Part shown: piece after piece, positions 32,556-45,042 of the stretch
How positions within the stretch are numbered: position 1 is the stretch's first letter
How the letters are laid out: each line of letters starts with the position of its first letter
Assembly (NCBI GenBank): GCA_009668015.1
Contig: WJYB01000005.1
Location: forward strand, 124,001-188,000
Origin: Enterobacteriaceae bacterium RIT714
GTDB lineage: Bacteria > Pseudomonadota > Gammaproteobacteria > Enterobacterales > Enterobacteriaceae
Direction: 5' to 3'
DNA: 64,000 nucleotides
Position numbers and translations under genes: made by a program
Notes under the pieces: generated by a model
The model's input: only the letters and a program-made list of their open reading frames with translations
Told to the model about the DNA's origin: nothing
Database searches by the model: none

Positions 32556-33734
32556 ATGCTCTGGTTGATGACGATGGGCCGCCGCCTGAACGGCGTGTAT
32601 GCCGCTTTTATGCTGGTGGCCTTTATGATGGGCGTGGCGGGAGCGCTACAGGCCCCGACGCTAAGCCTGTTCCTGAGTCGGGAGGTCGGCGCACAGCCGT
32701 TCTGGGTGGGGCTGTTTTACACCGTGAATGCCATCGCCGGGATCCTGGTCAGCCTGTGGCTGGCAAAACGGTCCGACAGCCAGGGCGATCGCCGCAAATT
32801 AATCCTTTTCTGTTGCGCCATGGCCATCGGTAATGCCTTGCTGTTCGCCTTTAATCGCCATTATTTGACGCTCTTGACCTGCGGCGTATTACTGGCTTCG
32901 CTGGCGAATACCGCGATGCCGCAACTTTTCGCTCTGGCGCGCGAATATGCGGATAGCTCGGCGCGGGAAGTGGTGATGTTCAGCTCGGTGATGCGTGCAC
33001 AACTCTCCCTGGCATGGGTGATTGGTCCTCCGCTGGCGTTTATGCTGGCGCTGAATTACGGCTTTACCATGATGTTCTCCATCGCGGCGGGGATTTTTGC
33101 CATCAGCCTGGCGTTGATCGCCTTTGTGCTGCCATCGGTCGCCAGGGTGGAGCAGGCGGCGGATACGCCCGTCACTCATGTGAGCGGCTGGCAAAATAAA
33201 AACGTTCGCATGTTATTTATCGCCTCGACGCTGATGTGGACCTGCAACACGATGTACATCATTGATATGCCTTTGTGGATCAGTAGCGATCTTGGCCTGC
33301 CCGATAAACTGGCGGGGATCCTGATGGGCACCGCCGCCGGGCTGGAAATTCCGGCGATGATTCTGGCGGGCTACTACGTCAAGCGGTTTGGCAAGCGTCG
33401 GATGATGGTGATTGCGATGACCGCTGGCGTGCTTTTTTATCTTGGCTTAATTCTGTTTCACAGCCGCGAGGCGCTGCTGGTGCTACAGCTGTTTAATGCG
33501 GTGTTTATCGGGATCGTCGCCGGGATTGGAATGCTCTGGTTTCAGGATCTCATGCCCGGACGGGCGGGATCTGCGACCACGCTTTTCACCAATAGCATTT
33601 CTACCGGTGTGATTCTGGCAGGGGTGATTCAGGGAGCGCTGGCGCAAAGCTATGGTCACTTTGCCGTGTATTGGGCGATCGCAGGGATTGCGGGGGTGAC
33701 GTTGATTCTGACGTGCCGGGTAAAAGACGTTTGA
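32556..33734 (+). CDS. setA: SetA, sugar efflux transporter
   Basis: An MFS-type inner-membrane proton-driven exporter of glucose, lactose and analogues. It has 392 residues as in E. coli. The start ATG 32556 (MLWLMTMGRRLNGVYAAFML) has AAGGA upstream, and the frame's earlier start would run into the SgrS terminator. About 12 hydrophobic helices are visible, with MFS loop motifs LAKRSDSQGDRRK and GYYVKRFGKRRMM. It lies just downstream of sgrS, and in E. coli it is partly co-transcribed and aids recovery from sugar-phosphate stress. Confidence 0.96.
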   Translation: MLWLMTMGRRLNGVYAAFMLVAFMMGVAGALQAPTLSLFLSREVGAQPFWVGLFYTVNAIAGILVSLWLAKRSDSQGDRRKLILFCCAMAIGNALLFAFNRHYLTLLTCGVLLASLANTAMPQLFALAREYADSSAREVVMFSSVMRAQLSLAWVIGPPLAFMLALNYGFTMMFSIAAGIFAISLALIAFVLPSVARVEQAADTPVTHVSGWQNKNVRMLFIASTLMWTCNTMYIIDMPLWISSDLGLPDKLAGILMGTAAGLEIPAMILAGYYVKRFGKRRMMVIAMTAGVLFYLGLILFHSREALLVLQLFNAVFIGIVAGIGMLWFQDLMPGRAGSATTLFTNSISTGVILAGVIQGALAQSYGHFAVYWAIAGIAGVTLILTCRVKDV

Positions 33735-33757
33735 AAAAAGGCCCGCTGTCGCGGGCC
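33733..33757 (-). terminator. Terminator between convergent setA and leuD
   Basis: GGCCCGC (33740-33746) pairs with GCGGGCC (33751-33757) around a TGTC loop. On the minus strand TTTTTT follows, so it efficiently ends leuABCD. On the plus strand it overlaps the setA stop region and may block setA read-through as well. Confidence 0.85.
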
Positions 33758-33763
33758 ATTAAG

Positions 33764-34369
33764 TTAATTCATAAACGAAGGTTGTTTATTTTCGTAGTCC
33801 GCAATCGCCTCTTCATGCTGCAGGGTTAAACCAATGCTGTCGAGGCCGTTAATCATGCAGTGGCGGCGGAAGTCGTCGATTTTAAAGCTGTAAGTTTTGT
33901 CACCCGCTTTCACCACCTGCGCTTCCAGATCCACTTCAAATGAAATGCCCGGATTTGTCTTCACCAGCGCGAACAGCTCATCGACCTGTTCGTCGCTCAG
34001 CGTCACCGGCAGCAGCTGGTTGTTGAAGCTGTTGCCGTAAAAGATGTCGGCAAAGCTTGGGGCGATCACCACTTTGAAGCCGTAGTCCGTCAGCGCCCAC
34101 GGCGCGTGCTCACGGGAGGAGCCACAGCCAAAGTTTTCACGTGCCAGCAGAATGGATGCTCCTTTAAATTCCGGAAAGTTCAGAACGAACTCGGGATTCG
34201 GCTGCTGGCCGCTATCGTCGAGAAAACGCCAGTCGTTAAACAGGTGAGCGCCAAAACCGGTGCGGGTCACTTTCTGTAAGAACTGCTTAGGAATGATGGC
34301 GTCCGTATCGACGTTCGCCGCATCCAGCGGGACAACCAGGCCCGTATGTTGGGTAAATTTCTCTGCCAT
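33764..34369 (-). CDS. leuD: 3-isopropylmalate dehydratase small subunit
   Basis: Pairs with LeuC to isomerise 2-isopropylmalate to 3-isopropylmalate in leucine synthesis. The 201-residue protein is the swivelling aconitase-like domain. It begins [31 protein letters not shown] and carries [19 protein letters not shown], the substrate-binding serine loop. Length equals E. coli LeuD. It is the last gene of the leu operon, 10 bases after leuC. Confidence 0.98.
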   Translation of the reverse strand: MAEKFTQHTGLVVPLDAANVDTDAIIPKQFLQKVTRTGFGAHLFNDWRFLDDSGQQPNPEFVLNFPEFKGASILLARENFGCGSSREHAPWALTDYGFKVVIAPSFADIFYGNSFNNQLLPVTLSDEQVDELFALVKTNPGISFEVDLEAQVVKAGDKTYSFKIDDFRRHCMINGLDSIGLTLQHEEAIADYENKQPSFMN

Positions 34370-34379
34370 GATTGTTTCC

Positions 34380-35780
34380 TTATTTCAAACCACGAATATC
34401 AGCAAAATGGCCGGTCACTGCGGCCGCAGCGGCCATTGCCGGACTGACCAGATGGGTGCGACCACCGCGGCCCTGACGGCCTTCAAAGTTTCGGTTACTG
34501 GTGGAGGCACAGCGCTCGCCTGGGTTCAGACGGTCATTGTTCATGGCCAGACACATGGAGCAGCCCGGTAAACGCCACTCAAAACCGGCTTCGATAAAGA
34601 TCTTATCCAGACCTTCGGCTTCGGCCTGGGCCTTCACCGGGCCAGAGCCGGGAACCACCAGCGCCTGCACGCCGGGCGCAACTTTACGCCCTTTGGCAAT
34701 CTCAGCGGCGGCGCGTAAATCTTCAATGCGCGAGTTGGTGCAGGAGCCGATAAACACCTTGTCGATCGCCACGTCGGTCAACGGAATGCCCGGTTTCAGG
34801 CCCATATAGGCTAACGCTTTTTCCGCGCTGGCGCGTTCCACCGGATCGGCAAACGAGGCCGGATCGGGGATAGTGTCATTAACGGAGATGACCTGACCAG
34901 GGTTGGTTCCCCAGGTGACCTGCGGGGCGATATCTTCTGCCTGCAACGTCACCACGGTATCGAAAGTTGCGCCTTCGTCGGTTTGCAGCGTTTTCCAGTA
35001 GGTGACCGCATCGTCAAAATCTTTGCCTTTTGGCGCGTGCAGACGGCCATTCACATAGTTGAAGGTGGTTTCGTCCGGCGCGACCAGACCGGCTTTAGCA
35101 CCCATTTCGATGGCCATGTTGCACAGCGTCATGCGGCCTTCCATGCTCAATGCCTGAATGGCATCGCCGCAGAATTCCACCACATAGCCGGTGCCTCCGG
35201 CGCTGCCGGTTTTCCCGATAATCGCCAGAACGATATCTTTTGCGGTAATGCCCGGTGCGGCTTTGCCCTTCACTTCAATTTTCATGGTTTTCGCGCGGCC
35301 CTGCTTCAGGGTTTGCGTTGCCAGTACGTGCTCAACTTCTGAAGTGCCGATGCCGAATGCCAGCGCACCAAACGCGCCGTGAGTCGCAGTGTGCGAGTCG
35401 CCGCACACGATGGTCATTCCCGGCAGGGTGATGCCCTGCTCAGGACCCATTACGTGGACAATGCCCTGATAGGGGTGGTTCAAATCGTACAACTCAACGC
35501 CAAAAGCGTTGCAGTTCTTGATCAGCTCCTGCATCTGGATGCGGGCCATTTCACCAGAAGCGTTGATGTCTTTCGTCTGGGTGGAGACGTTGTGATCCAT
35601 GGTGGCGAAGGTTTTCCCCGGCTGGCGAACCGGACGGTTATGCGCGCGCAGACCGTCAAACGCCTGTGGGGAAGTGACTTCGTGGACCAGATGGCGGTCG
35701 ATATACAGCAGCGGCGTTTCGTTTGGGGCTTCGTAAACGACATGCGCATCAAACAGTTTTTCGTATAACGTCTTCGCCAT
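34380..35780 (-). CDS. leuC: 3-isopropylmalate dehydratase large subunit
   Basis: The iron-sulfur subunit of isopropylmalate isomerase, 466 residues as in E. coli. The three 4Fe-4S cysteines are in [14 protein letters not shown] and in [46 protein letters not shown] is the aconitase signature. It forms the LeuCD dimer with the product of the next gene and follows leuB by 2 bases. Confidence 0.98.
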   Translation of the reverse strand: MAKTLYEKLFDAHVVYEAPNETPLLYIDRHLVHEVTSPQAFDGLRAHNRPVRQPGKTFATMDHNVSTQTKDINASGEMARIQMQELIKNCNAFGVELYDLNHPYQGIVHVMGPEQGITLPGMTIVCGDSHTATHGAFGALAFGIGTSEVEHVLATQTLKQGRAKTMKIEVKGKAAPGITAKDIVLAIIGKTGSAGGTGYVVEFCGDAIQALSMEGRMTLCNMAIEMGAKAGLVAPDETTFNYVNGRLHAPKGKDFDDAVTYWKTLQTDEGATFDTVVTLQAEDIAPQVTWGTNPGQVISVNDTIPDPASFADPVERASAEKALAYMGLKPGIPLTDVAIDKVFIGSCTNSRIEDLRAAAEIAKGRKVAPGVQALVVPGSGPVKAQAEAEGLDKIFIEAGFEWRLPGCSMCLAMNNDRLNPGERCASTSNRNFEGRQGRGGRTHLVSPAMAAAAAVTGHFADIRGLK

Positions 35781-35782
35781 GA

Positions 35783-38445
<2,663 letters not shown>

Positions 38446-38488
38446 GGGTTTGGTCCTTGTCTGTCCTGGGGCGCCTTGCTACGAGCAT

Positions 38489-38519
38489 AAAAAAACCCGC
38501 GCAGTGGCGCGGGTTTTTT
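38489..38519 (-). terminator. leu operon attenuator
   Basis: CCCGCGC (minus strand, 38507-38513) pairs with GCGCGGG (38496-38502) around a 4-base loop. A run of seven Ts follows. It lies between leuL and leuA. Low charged tRNA-Leu stalls the ribosome on leuL codons and prevents this hairpin, as in E. coli and Salmonella. Confidence 0.92.
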
Positions 38520-38535
38520 GTTTACTGAAGACGAT

Positions 38536-38622
38536 TCAACGTTGAATTTCGCCCGCCAGCCTACCGCGCACAGTGGATGCGTTTAGTAGTAGTAGGCTGA
38601 GGAAGCGAACGTTACGAATCAT
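38536..38622 (-). CDS. leuL: leu operon leader peptide
   Basis: A 28-codon leader beginning at the ATG at 38620-38622 with GGAG eight bases upstream. The product reads MIRNVRFLSLLLLNASTVRG followed by RLAGEIQR. It contains four consecutive CUA leucine codons (residues 10-13) just after CTC-AGC, the sensor for leucyl-tRNA supply. The stop TGA is at 38536-38538, 17 bases before the attenuator. An upstream ATG at 38627-38629 is in another frame and stops after five codons. It lines up with E. coli leuL in length and in the NAS motif. Confidence 0.93.
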   Translation of the reverse strand: MIRNVRFLSLLLLNASTVRGRLAGEIQR

Positions 38623-38656
38623 GAATCATGCTCCAGATAAATATGTTATGCATTTA

Positions 38657-38685
38657 GTGGTACTGGATATGTCAGTCCAAGTCAA
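38657..38685 (-). promoter_or_regulatory. Candidate leuLABCD promoter
   Basis: On the minus strand the -35 TTGACT (38680-38685) is followed after 17 bases by TACCAC (38657-38662) at the position of the E. coli leu -10 (TAACTC). The -35 is good, while the -10 is weak and rests mainly on alignment with the E. coli leader. Confidence 0.5.
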
Positions 38686-39234
38686 CCCCTGAATTAAAAA
38701 TCGGCTTCATTCATCAAACATCTTGTCAGCGTTACTTTAGCGAATTGTGCTGGTTTTTAGCATTCGGACCGTTCAAATAGTCTACTTTTAGACTCTAAAT
38801 AAAGTTCAATGATGAAATTTTTATAATTCGTTTCAATTAAACATTGTTTGATATGTTTGATCCTGTCTTTTTAATTTCATTTAATTCATTGGGTTATGAA
38901 AGTATATGATTCGGATGCAGTAAATGAATGTCGAAGAGTGATATTGAAATGTTAACTAATGTTCGTTGTTGCTAGTGAATAGTTTAATAAAACTTAAATC
39001 TTAGTTTACAGGCTGCTTATTGTTTATTCATTGGATTTATGGTTTCATTCAAATCCTGATTTTTTATTTGCCATCTTCGGCTCTTGCTGATTGAGTATCT
39101 GTATGCGTCCGCATGCGATTTAGCGTGAGTTTTATATATTCTGAATTTTTAAATCTTCTCTTTTTCTGGTTTTATATGCATGATAAATAATATTTTAAGA
39201 AGTAATTACTGCACTAAGGTAAAGGGAGTTTAGC
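38686..39234. other. AT-rich non-coding region between leu and leuO
   Basis: About 550 bases with conspicuously low GC, long runs of A and T and no credible coding frame. The base composition contrasts with all neighbours. In E. coli and Salmonella the corresponding region binds H-NS and keeps leuO silent, with a promoter-relay effect from the leu promoter. The same role is likely here, inferred from position and composition only. Confidence 0.6.
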
Positions 39235-40197
39235 GTGACAGTGGAGTTAGATATGTCAGAAAAAAGAAATGAACGGTCTCACGTTGGTGAAGGGAATCGG
39301 CCGCAATTACGTACGGTTGATCTCAACTTATTAACCGTATTTGATGCTGTTATGCAGGAACAGAATATTACCCGGGCAGCACAGGCTTTAGGCATGTCTC
39401 AACCCGCCGTCAGTAACGCTGTTTCACGACTTAAGGTGATGTTTAACGACGAATTGTTTGTTCGCTATGGCCGTGGGATTCAACCTACCGCCAGAGCCTA
39501 TCAGCTATTCGGTTCGGTGCGTCAGGCGCTGCAACTGGTTCAGAATGAGCTGCCGGGCTCCGGTTTCGAACCTTTAAGCAGCGAGCGCATTTTTCATCTT
39601 TGCGTGTGCAGCCCACTGGATAATTATCTGACGTCTATTATTTATAATAAAGTCGAAGCAATCGCACCCAATATTCATCTGGTATTTAAATCATCACTTA
39701 ATCAAAATACAGAACACCAGTTACGTTATCAGGAGACGGAATTTGTTCTGGGTTATGAGGAATTTCGCAGGCCGGAATTTTCGTGTATTCCCCTGTTTAA
39801 TGATGAAATGGTGCTGGTTGCCAGCAAAAATCATCCACGGATGACCGGGCCGCTGCGTGAAAGTGATGTTTATAACGAGCAACATGCCGTTGTCGCACTC
39901 GACAGATATGCCTCGTTTAGCCAGCCGTGGTATGACACGCCAGATAAACAGTCAAGCGTCGCTTATCAAGGAATGGCGATGGTTAGCGTATTGAATATTG
40001 TGTCGCAAACGCATCTGGTTGCTATTGCCCCTCGTTGGCTGGCAGAAGAGTTCTCTACTCAGCTTGAGCTGCAAATACAGCCTCTGCCGTTGAAACTCAA
40101 TAGCCGTACATGTTATCTCTCCTGGCATGAAGCGGCTGGTCGGGATAAAGGTCATCAGTGGATGGAAGAGTTATTAGTGAGCGTTTGTCGCCGCTAA
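39235..40197 (+). CDS. leuO: LeuO, LysR-type regulator and H-NS antagonist
   Basis: A global LysR-family regulator opposing H-NS silencing. The start is the GTG at 39235, eight bases after AGGGAG. A later ATG at 39253 would remove six residues. The 320-residue product has a diverged N-terminal lead of about 25 residues, then [21 protein letters not shown]. The helix-turn-helix is [24 protein letters not shown] (44-67). The C-terminal substrate domain is well conserved with E. coli LeuO (314 aa), for example [15 protein letters not shown]. Confidence 0.95.
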   Translation: MTVELDMSEKRNERSHVGEGNRPQLRTVDLNLLTVFDAVMQEQNITRAAQALGMSQPAVSNAVSRLKVMFNDELFVRYGRGIQPTARAYQLFGSVRQALQLVQNELPGSGFEPLSSERIFHLCVCSPLDNYLTSIIYNKVEAIAPNIHLVFKSSLNQNTEHQLRYQETEFVLGYEEFRRPEFSCIPLFNDEMVLVASKNHPRMTGPLRESDVYNEQHAVVALDRYASFSQPWYDTPDKQSSVAYQGMAMVSVLNIVSQTHLVAIAPRWLAEEFSTQLELQIQPLPLKLNSRTCYLSWHEAAGRDKGHQWMEELLVSVCRR

Positions 40198-40583
40198 TCT
40201 ATATCAGGATGAATCGGGGCTAATGCTCTGGTTTATCCTGTTATTATTTTTGATTGCAGAGTTTTATCCTGTCTTGATTTTTTCTTTTCGTTGTTTCCCT
40301 AACAAAAATAGATGAATGACTTATTCAGCGCCTTTTTGAGCGATGAAGCATTAACTCAATCGCCTGATTTAGTTGAATTCACTATATCCTTAAATAATAC
40401 CTCTTTATTCTGCTATCGACCTCTCTTCGATGCCAGGGTTTGCTGATTGCCTGCCTCATAGCGAGCGGTTATGGTGATGACCACTCTGCAAAAATGAAAG
40501 ACAGGGGAAGCCCTGATCAGCAAGACAGCGAGGAAATGAATTCCTGTGTTCGTCAATAACGATAAGAAGCCTGGAGGCAAACC
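40198..40583. other. Non-coding region between leuO and ilvI
   Basis: 386 bases with no credible gene. A short inverted repeat CAGGAT (40205-40210) / ATCCTG (40235-40240), followed by an AT-rich tract, may end leuO transcription. In E. coli the upstream region of ilvIH binds several Lrp dimers. No exact Lrp site or promoter could be assigned here by eye. The ilvI ribosome site is GGAGG about eight bases before the ATG. Confidence 0.5.
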
Positions 40584-42308
40584 ATGGAGATGTTGTCTGG
40601 CGCCGAGATGGTCGTCCGATCGCTCATCGATCAGGGCGTAAAGCAAGTATTCGGTTATCCCGGAGGCGCAGTCCTCGATATTTATGACGCGCTACATACC
40701 GTGGGCGGCATTGATCATGTGCTGGTACGTCATGAGCAGGCGGCTGTGCATATGGCAGATGGTCTGGCGCGCGCAACGGGGGAAGTGGGTGTTGTGCTCG
40801 TGACCTCGGGGCCAGGGGCAACCAACGCCATTACGGGTATCGCTACCGCCTATATGGACTCCATTCCGCTGGTGATTCTGTCAGGGCAGGTCGCTACCTC
40901 GCTGATTGGCTATGATGCGTTTCAGGAGTGCGACATGGTGGGGATCTCCCGCCCGGTGGTGAAGCACAGTTTCCTGGTCAAGCAAACCGAAGATATTCCC
41001 GGCGTGTTGAAAAAAGCCTTCTGGCTGGCTGCCAGTGGACGCCCGGGGCCGGTTGTGGTCGATTTACCAAAAGATATTCTCAATCCGGCCAATAAATTGC
41101 CTTACGTCTGGCCGGAGTCGGTGAGCATGCGCTCTTATAACCCGACGACTCAGGGCCACAAGGGCCAAATCAAACGCGCGCTGCAAACGCTGATCGCGGC
41201 GAAAAAACCGGTGGTCTACGTCGGTGGCGGTGCTGTGAATGCGCATTGTCACGAACAGCTGCGGACCCTCATTGAGACATTAAATCTGCCCGTCGCGTCG
41301 TCATTAATGGGGCTGGGTGCTTTCCCGGCATCGCATCGTCAGGCTCTGGGTATGCTGGGTATGCATGGCACCTTTGAGGCCAATATGACGATGCATAATT
41401 CCGATGTGATATTCGCCGTGGGTGTCCGCTTTGACGATCGCACCACCAACAATCTGGCGAAGTACTGTCCGAATGCAACGGTGCTGCACATTGATATCGA
41501 TCCGACCTCCATTTCCAAAACGGTCCCGGCCGATGTACCTATTGTTGGCGATGCGCTGCAGGTGCTGGAGCAGATGCTGGAGCTGCTGGCGCAAGAGACC
41601 CCGGCGCAACCGCTGGATGATATTCGTGACTGGTGGCAGCAGATTGAGCAGTGGCGTGCCCGTCAGTGTCTGAAATATGACACGCAAAGCGAGCACATTA
41701 AGCCCCAGGCGGTTATCGAAACGATCTGGCGTTTAACGCAGGGGGATGCCTATGTCACCTCTGATGTGGGTCAGCACCAGATGTTTGCCGCTCTGTATTA
41801 TCCGTTTGATAAACCTCGCCGCTGGATTAACTCTGGTGGCCTTGGAACCATGGGATTTGGTCTGCCCGCAGCTCTCGGCGTGAAGCTGGCACTGCCGGAT
41901 GAAATAGTGGTGTGTGTCACCGGTGATGGCAGTATCCAGATGAACATTCAGGAACTCTCCACAGCCCTGCAATACAATCTGCCTGTACTGGTGCTTAACC
42001 TGAATAACGGCTATCTGGGGATGGTGAAGCAGTGGCAGGATATGATCTATTCCGGGCGCCATTCACAATCCTATATGAAATCGTTGCCAGATTTTGTTCG
42101 CCTGGCGGAAGCTTACGGCCATGTGGGGATTCGCGTTAGCGATCCGGCGGAACTGGAAACGAAGCTCGGTGAAGCTCTTGAACACGTCAGAAACAACCGC
42201 CTGGTCTTCGTGGATGTCATTGTGGATGGCACGGAGCACGTCTATCCAATGCATATTCGCGGTGGCGGTATGGATGAAATGTGGTTAAGCAAAACGGAGA
42301 GAACCTGA
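40584..42308 (+). CDS. ilvI: Acetolactate synthase III large subunit
   Basis: The valine-sensitive AHAS isozyme catalytic subunit. It forms acetolactate or acetohydroxybutyrate from pyruvate in valine, leucine and isoleucine synthesis. It has 574 residues as in E. coli. The catalytic glutamate is Glu51 in [13 protein letters not shown]. The C-terminal TPP-binding motif is [17 protein letters not shown] ending in [14 protein letters not shown], and the middle domain binds FAD. The stop overlaps the ilvH start by one base (TGATG). Confidence 0.98.
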   Translation: MEMLSGAEMVVRSLIDQGVKQVFGYPGGAVLDIYDALHTVGGIDHVLVRHEQAAVHMADGLARATGEVGVVLVTSGPGATNAITGIATAYMDSIPLVILSGQVATSLIGYDAFQECDMVGISRPVVKHSFLVKQTEDIPGVLKKAFWLAASGRPGPVVVDLPKDILNPANKLPYVWPESVSMRSYNPTTQGHKGQIKRALQTLIAAKKPVVYVGGGAVNAHCHEQLRTLIETLNLPVASSLMGLGAFPASHRQALGMLGMHGTFEANMTMHNSDVIFAVGVRFDDRTTNNLAKYCPNATVLHIDIDPTSISKTVPADVPIVGDALQVLEQMLELLAQETPAQPLDDIRDWWQQIEQWRARQCLKYDTQSEHIKPQAVIETIWRLTQGDAYVTSDVGQHQMFAALYYPFDKPRRWINSGGLGTMGFGLPAALGVKLALPDEIVVCVTGDGSIQMNIQELSTALQYNLPVLVLNLNNGYLGMVKQWQDMIYSGRHSQSYMKSLPDFVRLAEAYGHVGIRVSDPAELETKLGEALEHVRNNRLVFVDVIVDGTEHVYPMHIRGGGMDEMWLSKTERT

Positions 42309-42799
42309 TGCGCCGGATATTATCTGTACTACTGGAAAACGAGTCCGGAGCCTTGTCTCGCGTTATTGGACTCTTTGCTCAGCGTGGCTATAACATTGAA
42401 AGCCTGACTGTGGCTCCGACTGACGATCCGACCCTCTCGCGGATGACTATTCAAACGGTCGGTGATGCGAAGGTGTTGGAACAGATTGAAAAGCAGCTGC
42501 ATAAGCTGGTGGATGTGCTGCGTGTCAGTGAATTAGGGCAGGGGGCCTACGTTGAGCGAGAAGTGATGCTGGTAAAAATTCAGGCCAGCGGATACGGACG
42601 CGAAGAGGTGAAACGCAACACGGATATCTTCCGTGGGCAGATCATTGATGTTACGCCCTCTATTTATACGGTGCAGCTTGCCGGAACCAGTGACAAGCTT
42701 GATGCGTTTTTGGCGTCAGTGCGGGATGTCGCAAAAATTGTGGAAGTGGCGCGCTCCGGTGTCGTGGGCTTGTCTCGCGGTGATAAAATAATGCGCTAG
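42308..42799 (+). CDS. ilvH: Acetolactate synthase III regulatory subunit
   Basis: The small subunit that confers valine feedback on IlvI. The start is ATG 42308 ([19 protein letters not shown]), giving 163 residues, the E. coli length. An earlier in-frame ATG at 42281 lies in ilvI. An N-terminal ACT domain (about 4-78, [23 protein letters not shown]) holds the valine site. The C-terminal domain ends [13 protein letters not shown]. Confidence 0.97.
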   Translation: MRRILSVLLENESGALSRVIGLFAQRGYNIESLTVAPTDDPTLSRMTIQTVGDAKVLEQIEKQLHKLVDVLRVSELGQGAYVEREVMLVKIQASGYGREEVKRNTDIFRGQIIDVTPSIYTVQLAGTSDKLDAFLASVRDVAKIVEVARSGVVGLSRGDKIMR

Positions 42800-42822
42800 C
42801 AGTTAAAAAAGTTCGCCTCTTT

Positions 42823-42853
42823 AAGCCTGGTCTGCAAAGCCAGGCTTTTTTTT
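42823..42853 (+). terminator. Terminator of ilvIH
   Basis: AAGCCTGG (42823-42830) pairs with CCAGGCTT (42840-42847) with a 9-base loop, then a run of Ts. It lies 24 bases after the ilvH stop. Confidence 0.88.
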
Positions 42854-42978
42854 GCCTAAACGCACCTTAAGTGAGAGAAAAGCGGTTGCCGCAACGACTA
42901 TTCTGCGTTTAGATGTTAAAGATATAACCATAAACCTGACAAGGCCATGGACTACTTTATTTCGTTTAAGGGGCAATT

Positions 42979-43983
42979 GTGAAACTGGATGAAATCGCCC
43001 GGCTAGCCGGCGTGTCACGAACTACGGCAAGCTATGTGATTAACGGTAAAGCAAAGCAGTACCGTGTCAGCGATAAAACCGTTGAAAAAGTGATGGCGGT
43101 GGTGCGTGAGCATAATTACCATCCGAACGCTGTCGCGGCCGGATTACGTGCCGGGCGCACCCGATCTATTGGTCTGGTTATTCCGGATCTGGAGAATACC
43201 AGCTATACCCGCATTGCCAATTATCTTGAACGCCAGGCGCGTCAGCGCGGCTATCAACTACTGATTGCCTGTTCGGAAGATCAGCCTGATAACGAGATGC
43301 GCTGTATCGAACATCTGCTGCAACGGCAGGTTGATGCGATTATCGTATCGACTTCCTTACCCCCGGAGCATCCTTTCTACCAGCGTTGGGCGAACGATTC
43401 ATTCCCAATAGTCGCACTTGACCGTGCGCTGGACCGTGAGCATTTTACAAGCGTAGTGGGTGCCGATCAGGACGATGCTGAAATGCTGGCTGCTGAACTG
43501 CGCACTTTCCCGGCGGAAACCGTGCTTTATCTGGGGGCGTTGCCGGAGTTATCCGTCAGCTTCCTGCGCGAGCAGGGTTTTCGTACCGCCTGGAAAGACG
43601 ATCCGCGTGAGGTGCATTATCTCTATGCCAACAGCTACGAGCGCGAGGCCGCCGCTCAGCTGTTCGAGAAATGGCTTGAGACCCACCCGATGCCGCAGGC
43701 GTTGTTCACCACCTCTTTTGCGCTGTTGCAGGGCGTTATGGATGTGACGCTGCGTCGCGACGGCAAGCTCCCTTCAGAACTTGCCATTGCCACCTTCGGC
43801 GATAACGAGTTACTCGATTTCCTGCAGTGCCCGGTACTGGCGGTAGCGCAGCGCCATCGTGACGTCGCTGAGCGCGTTCTGGAAATCGTGCTGGCAAGCC
43901 TGGATGAACCGCGTAAGCCTAAACCGGGGCTGACGCGTATTAAACGCAACCTGTACCGTCGCGGTGTGTTAAGTCGCCGTTGA
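42979..43983 (+). CDS. cra: Cra (FruR), catabolite repressor/activator
   Basis: A LacI-family regulator that represses glycolytic and activates gluconeogenic genes, released from DNA by fructose 1-phosphate. It has 334 residues and starts at GTG 42979, with AAGGGG upstream. The N-terminal helix-turn-helix is [20 protein letters not shown] and the hinge is [22 protein letters not shown]. The sugar-binding domain and the C-terminus [15 protein letters not shown] are near-identical to the E. coli protein. Confidence 0.98.
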   Translation: MKLDEIARLAGVSRTTASYVINGKAKQYRVSDKTVEKVMAVVREHNYHPNAVAAGLRAGRTRSIGLVIPDLENTSYTRIANYLERQARQRGYQLLIACSEDQPDNEMRCIEHLLQRQVDAIIVSTSLPPEHPFYQRWANDSFPIVALDRALDREHFTSVVGADQDDAEMLAAELRTFPAETVLYLGALPELSVSFLREQGFRTAWKDDPREVHYLYANSYEREAAAQLFEKWLETHPMPQALFTTSFALLQGVMDVTLRRDGKLPSELAIATFGDNELLDFLQCPVLAVAQRHRDVAERVLEIVLASLDEPRKPKPGLTRIKRNLYRRGVLSRR

Positions 43984-44500
43984 GTTGAATATTCAGGGTG
44001 GGAGACTGCCCTGATTTTCCGATTATTACAGGAAATAATAACCGGATCAGTTTAGGATAATTCCTTAAGAACCATAGCCTGCTATTCATATTATTTCTTT
44101 GAGCACTTAACGAGCTTTTTTTAAGGTTATTTAAACGTCATTAGTCGCTATTTTTTGTATTGTTTTGTTACAATCGTCATTCGCTCGCTGAATTATCAGC
44201 CGTTTTTCCCTCTTTATCTCCAGCCCTGACGCCAGGTCTTGTGCCTTCACGCTTCTAACGTGCATCTGGCGCTGTTATCCCCGTGCGTAATGTCTTAAAA
44301 TGCCGCCCGCGTCGCAAACTGACACTTTATATTTGCCCCTGGTGGTATGGAGTGATTTTTAACGTTCGTGTGCATATTTGTTTTTTTTCTTACAAATATT
44401 CAGGACGTTAATTTTGCCTCGCCAGTTGTGCAGTTATTAATCAAGTCAGGTTCTGTCTGTAAATAGAGGACTTTCAAGCCTCTGCCAGGATAGTCCTGGC
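43984..44500. other. Non-coding region between cra and the dcw cluster
   Basis: About 500 bases without a credible gene. TCAGGG (43993-43998) and CCCTGA (44009-44014), followed by TTTTCC, form a weak terminator-like hairpin just after cra. The rest is AT-rich and rather featureless by eye. The dcw promoter follows at 44501. Confidence 0.5.
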
Positions 44501-44530
44501 TTGACAAGCTTTTCCTTCGCTCCGTAAACT
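44501..44530 (+). promoter_or_regulatory. Pmra, main promoter of the dcw cluster
   Basis: A consensus -35 TTGACA (44501-44506) and a -10 TAAACT (44525-44530) with 18-base spacing. Position and sequence correspond to the E. coli Pmra promoter, which drives the first genes of the cluster through ftsW and contributes to downstream genes. Confidence 0.85.
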
Positions 44531-44538
44531 CCTTTATG

Positions 44539-44563
44539 TGGGAATTTGTGGGTTAAAGTGGCG
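44539..44563 (+). promoter_or_regulatory. MraZ operator repeats
   Basis: TGGGA (44539-44543), TGGGT (44549-44553) and TGGCG (44559-44563) are spaced exactly 10 bases apart. This is the arrangement of TGGG-N repeats bound by the MraZ ring in bacteria. They lie between the Pmra -10 and the mraZ start, so they suit autorepression. Confidence 0.75.
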
Positions 44564-44581
44564 ATAAGGGGTGAGGCTGGC

Positions 44582-45040
44582 ATGTTCCGTGGGGCGGCGT
44601 TAGTCAATCTCGACAGTAAAGGGCGTTTATCGGTACCAACCCGATATCGCGACCAACTGATCGAAAGCGCTTCTGGTCAAATGGTTTGCACCATTGACAT
44701 TAACCACGCCTGCCTGCTGCTTTACACCTTACCCGAATGGGAAATTATTGAGCAAAAGCTGTCGCGACTGTCGAGCATGAACCCGCAGGAACGCCGCGTT
44801 CAGCGGTTGTTATTGGGGCATGCCAGTGAATGTCAGATGGACAATGCAGGGCGAATACTGATTGCGCCTGTGTTGCGGCAGCATGCCGGTCTGACGAAAG
44901 AAGTGATGCTGGTCGGGCAGTTCAATAAATTTGAACTGTGGGATGAAACGACCTGGTATCAACAGGTCAAGGAAGATATCGACGCTGAGCAGTCAGAATC
45001 CGCCGTGTTGTCGGATCGATTGCAGGACTTGTCTCTATAA
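44582..45040 (+). CDS. mraZ: MraZ, transcription regulator of the dcw cluster
   Basis: A ring-forming AbrB-fold DNA-binding protein that represses its own promoter. The start is ATG 44582 ([22 protein letters not shown]), giving 152 residues as in E. coli. Earlier in-frame starts lie in the operator repeats. Two tandem SpoVT-AbrB-like halves are visible, [15 protein letters not shown] near 11 and [18 protein letters not shown] near 90. It is the first gene of the cluster, 2 bases before rsmH. Confidence 0.97.
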   Translation: MFRGAALVNLDSKGRLSVPTRYRDQLIESASGQMVCTIDINHACLLLYTLPEWEIIEQKLSRLSSMNPQERRVQRLLLGHASECQMDNAGRILIAPVLRQHAGLTKEVMLVGQFNKFELWDETTWYQQVKEDIDAEQSESAVLSDRLQDLSL

Positions 45041-45042
45041 AT

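Noticed and set aside
40413-40646. 77-codon minus-strand frame overlapping the ilvI start
   Set aside because: No ribosome site or recognisable motif, and it overlaps the conserved start of ilvI. Probably chance.
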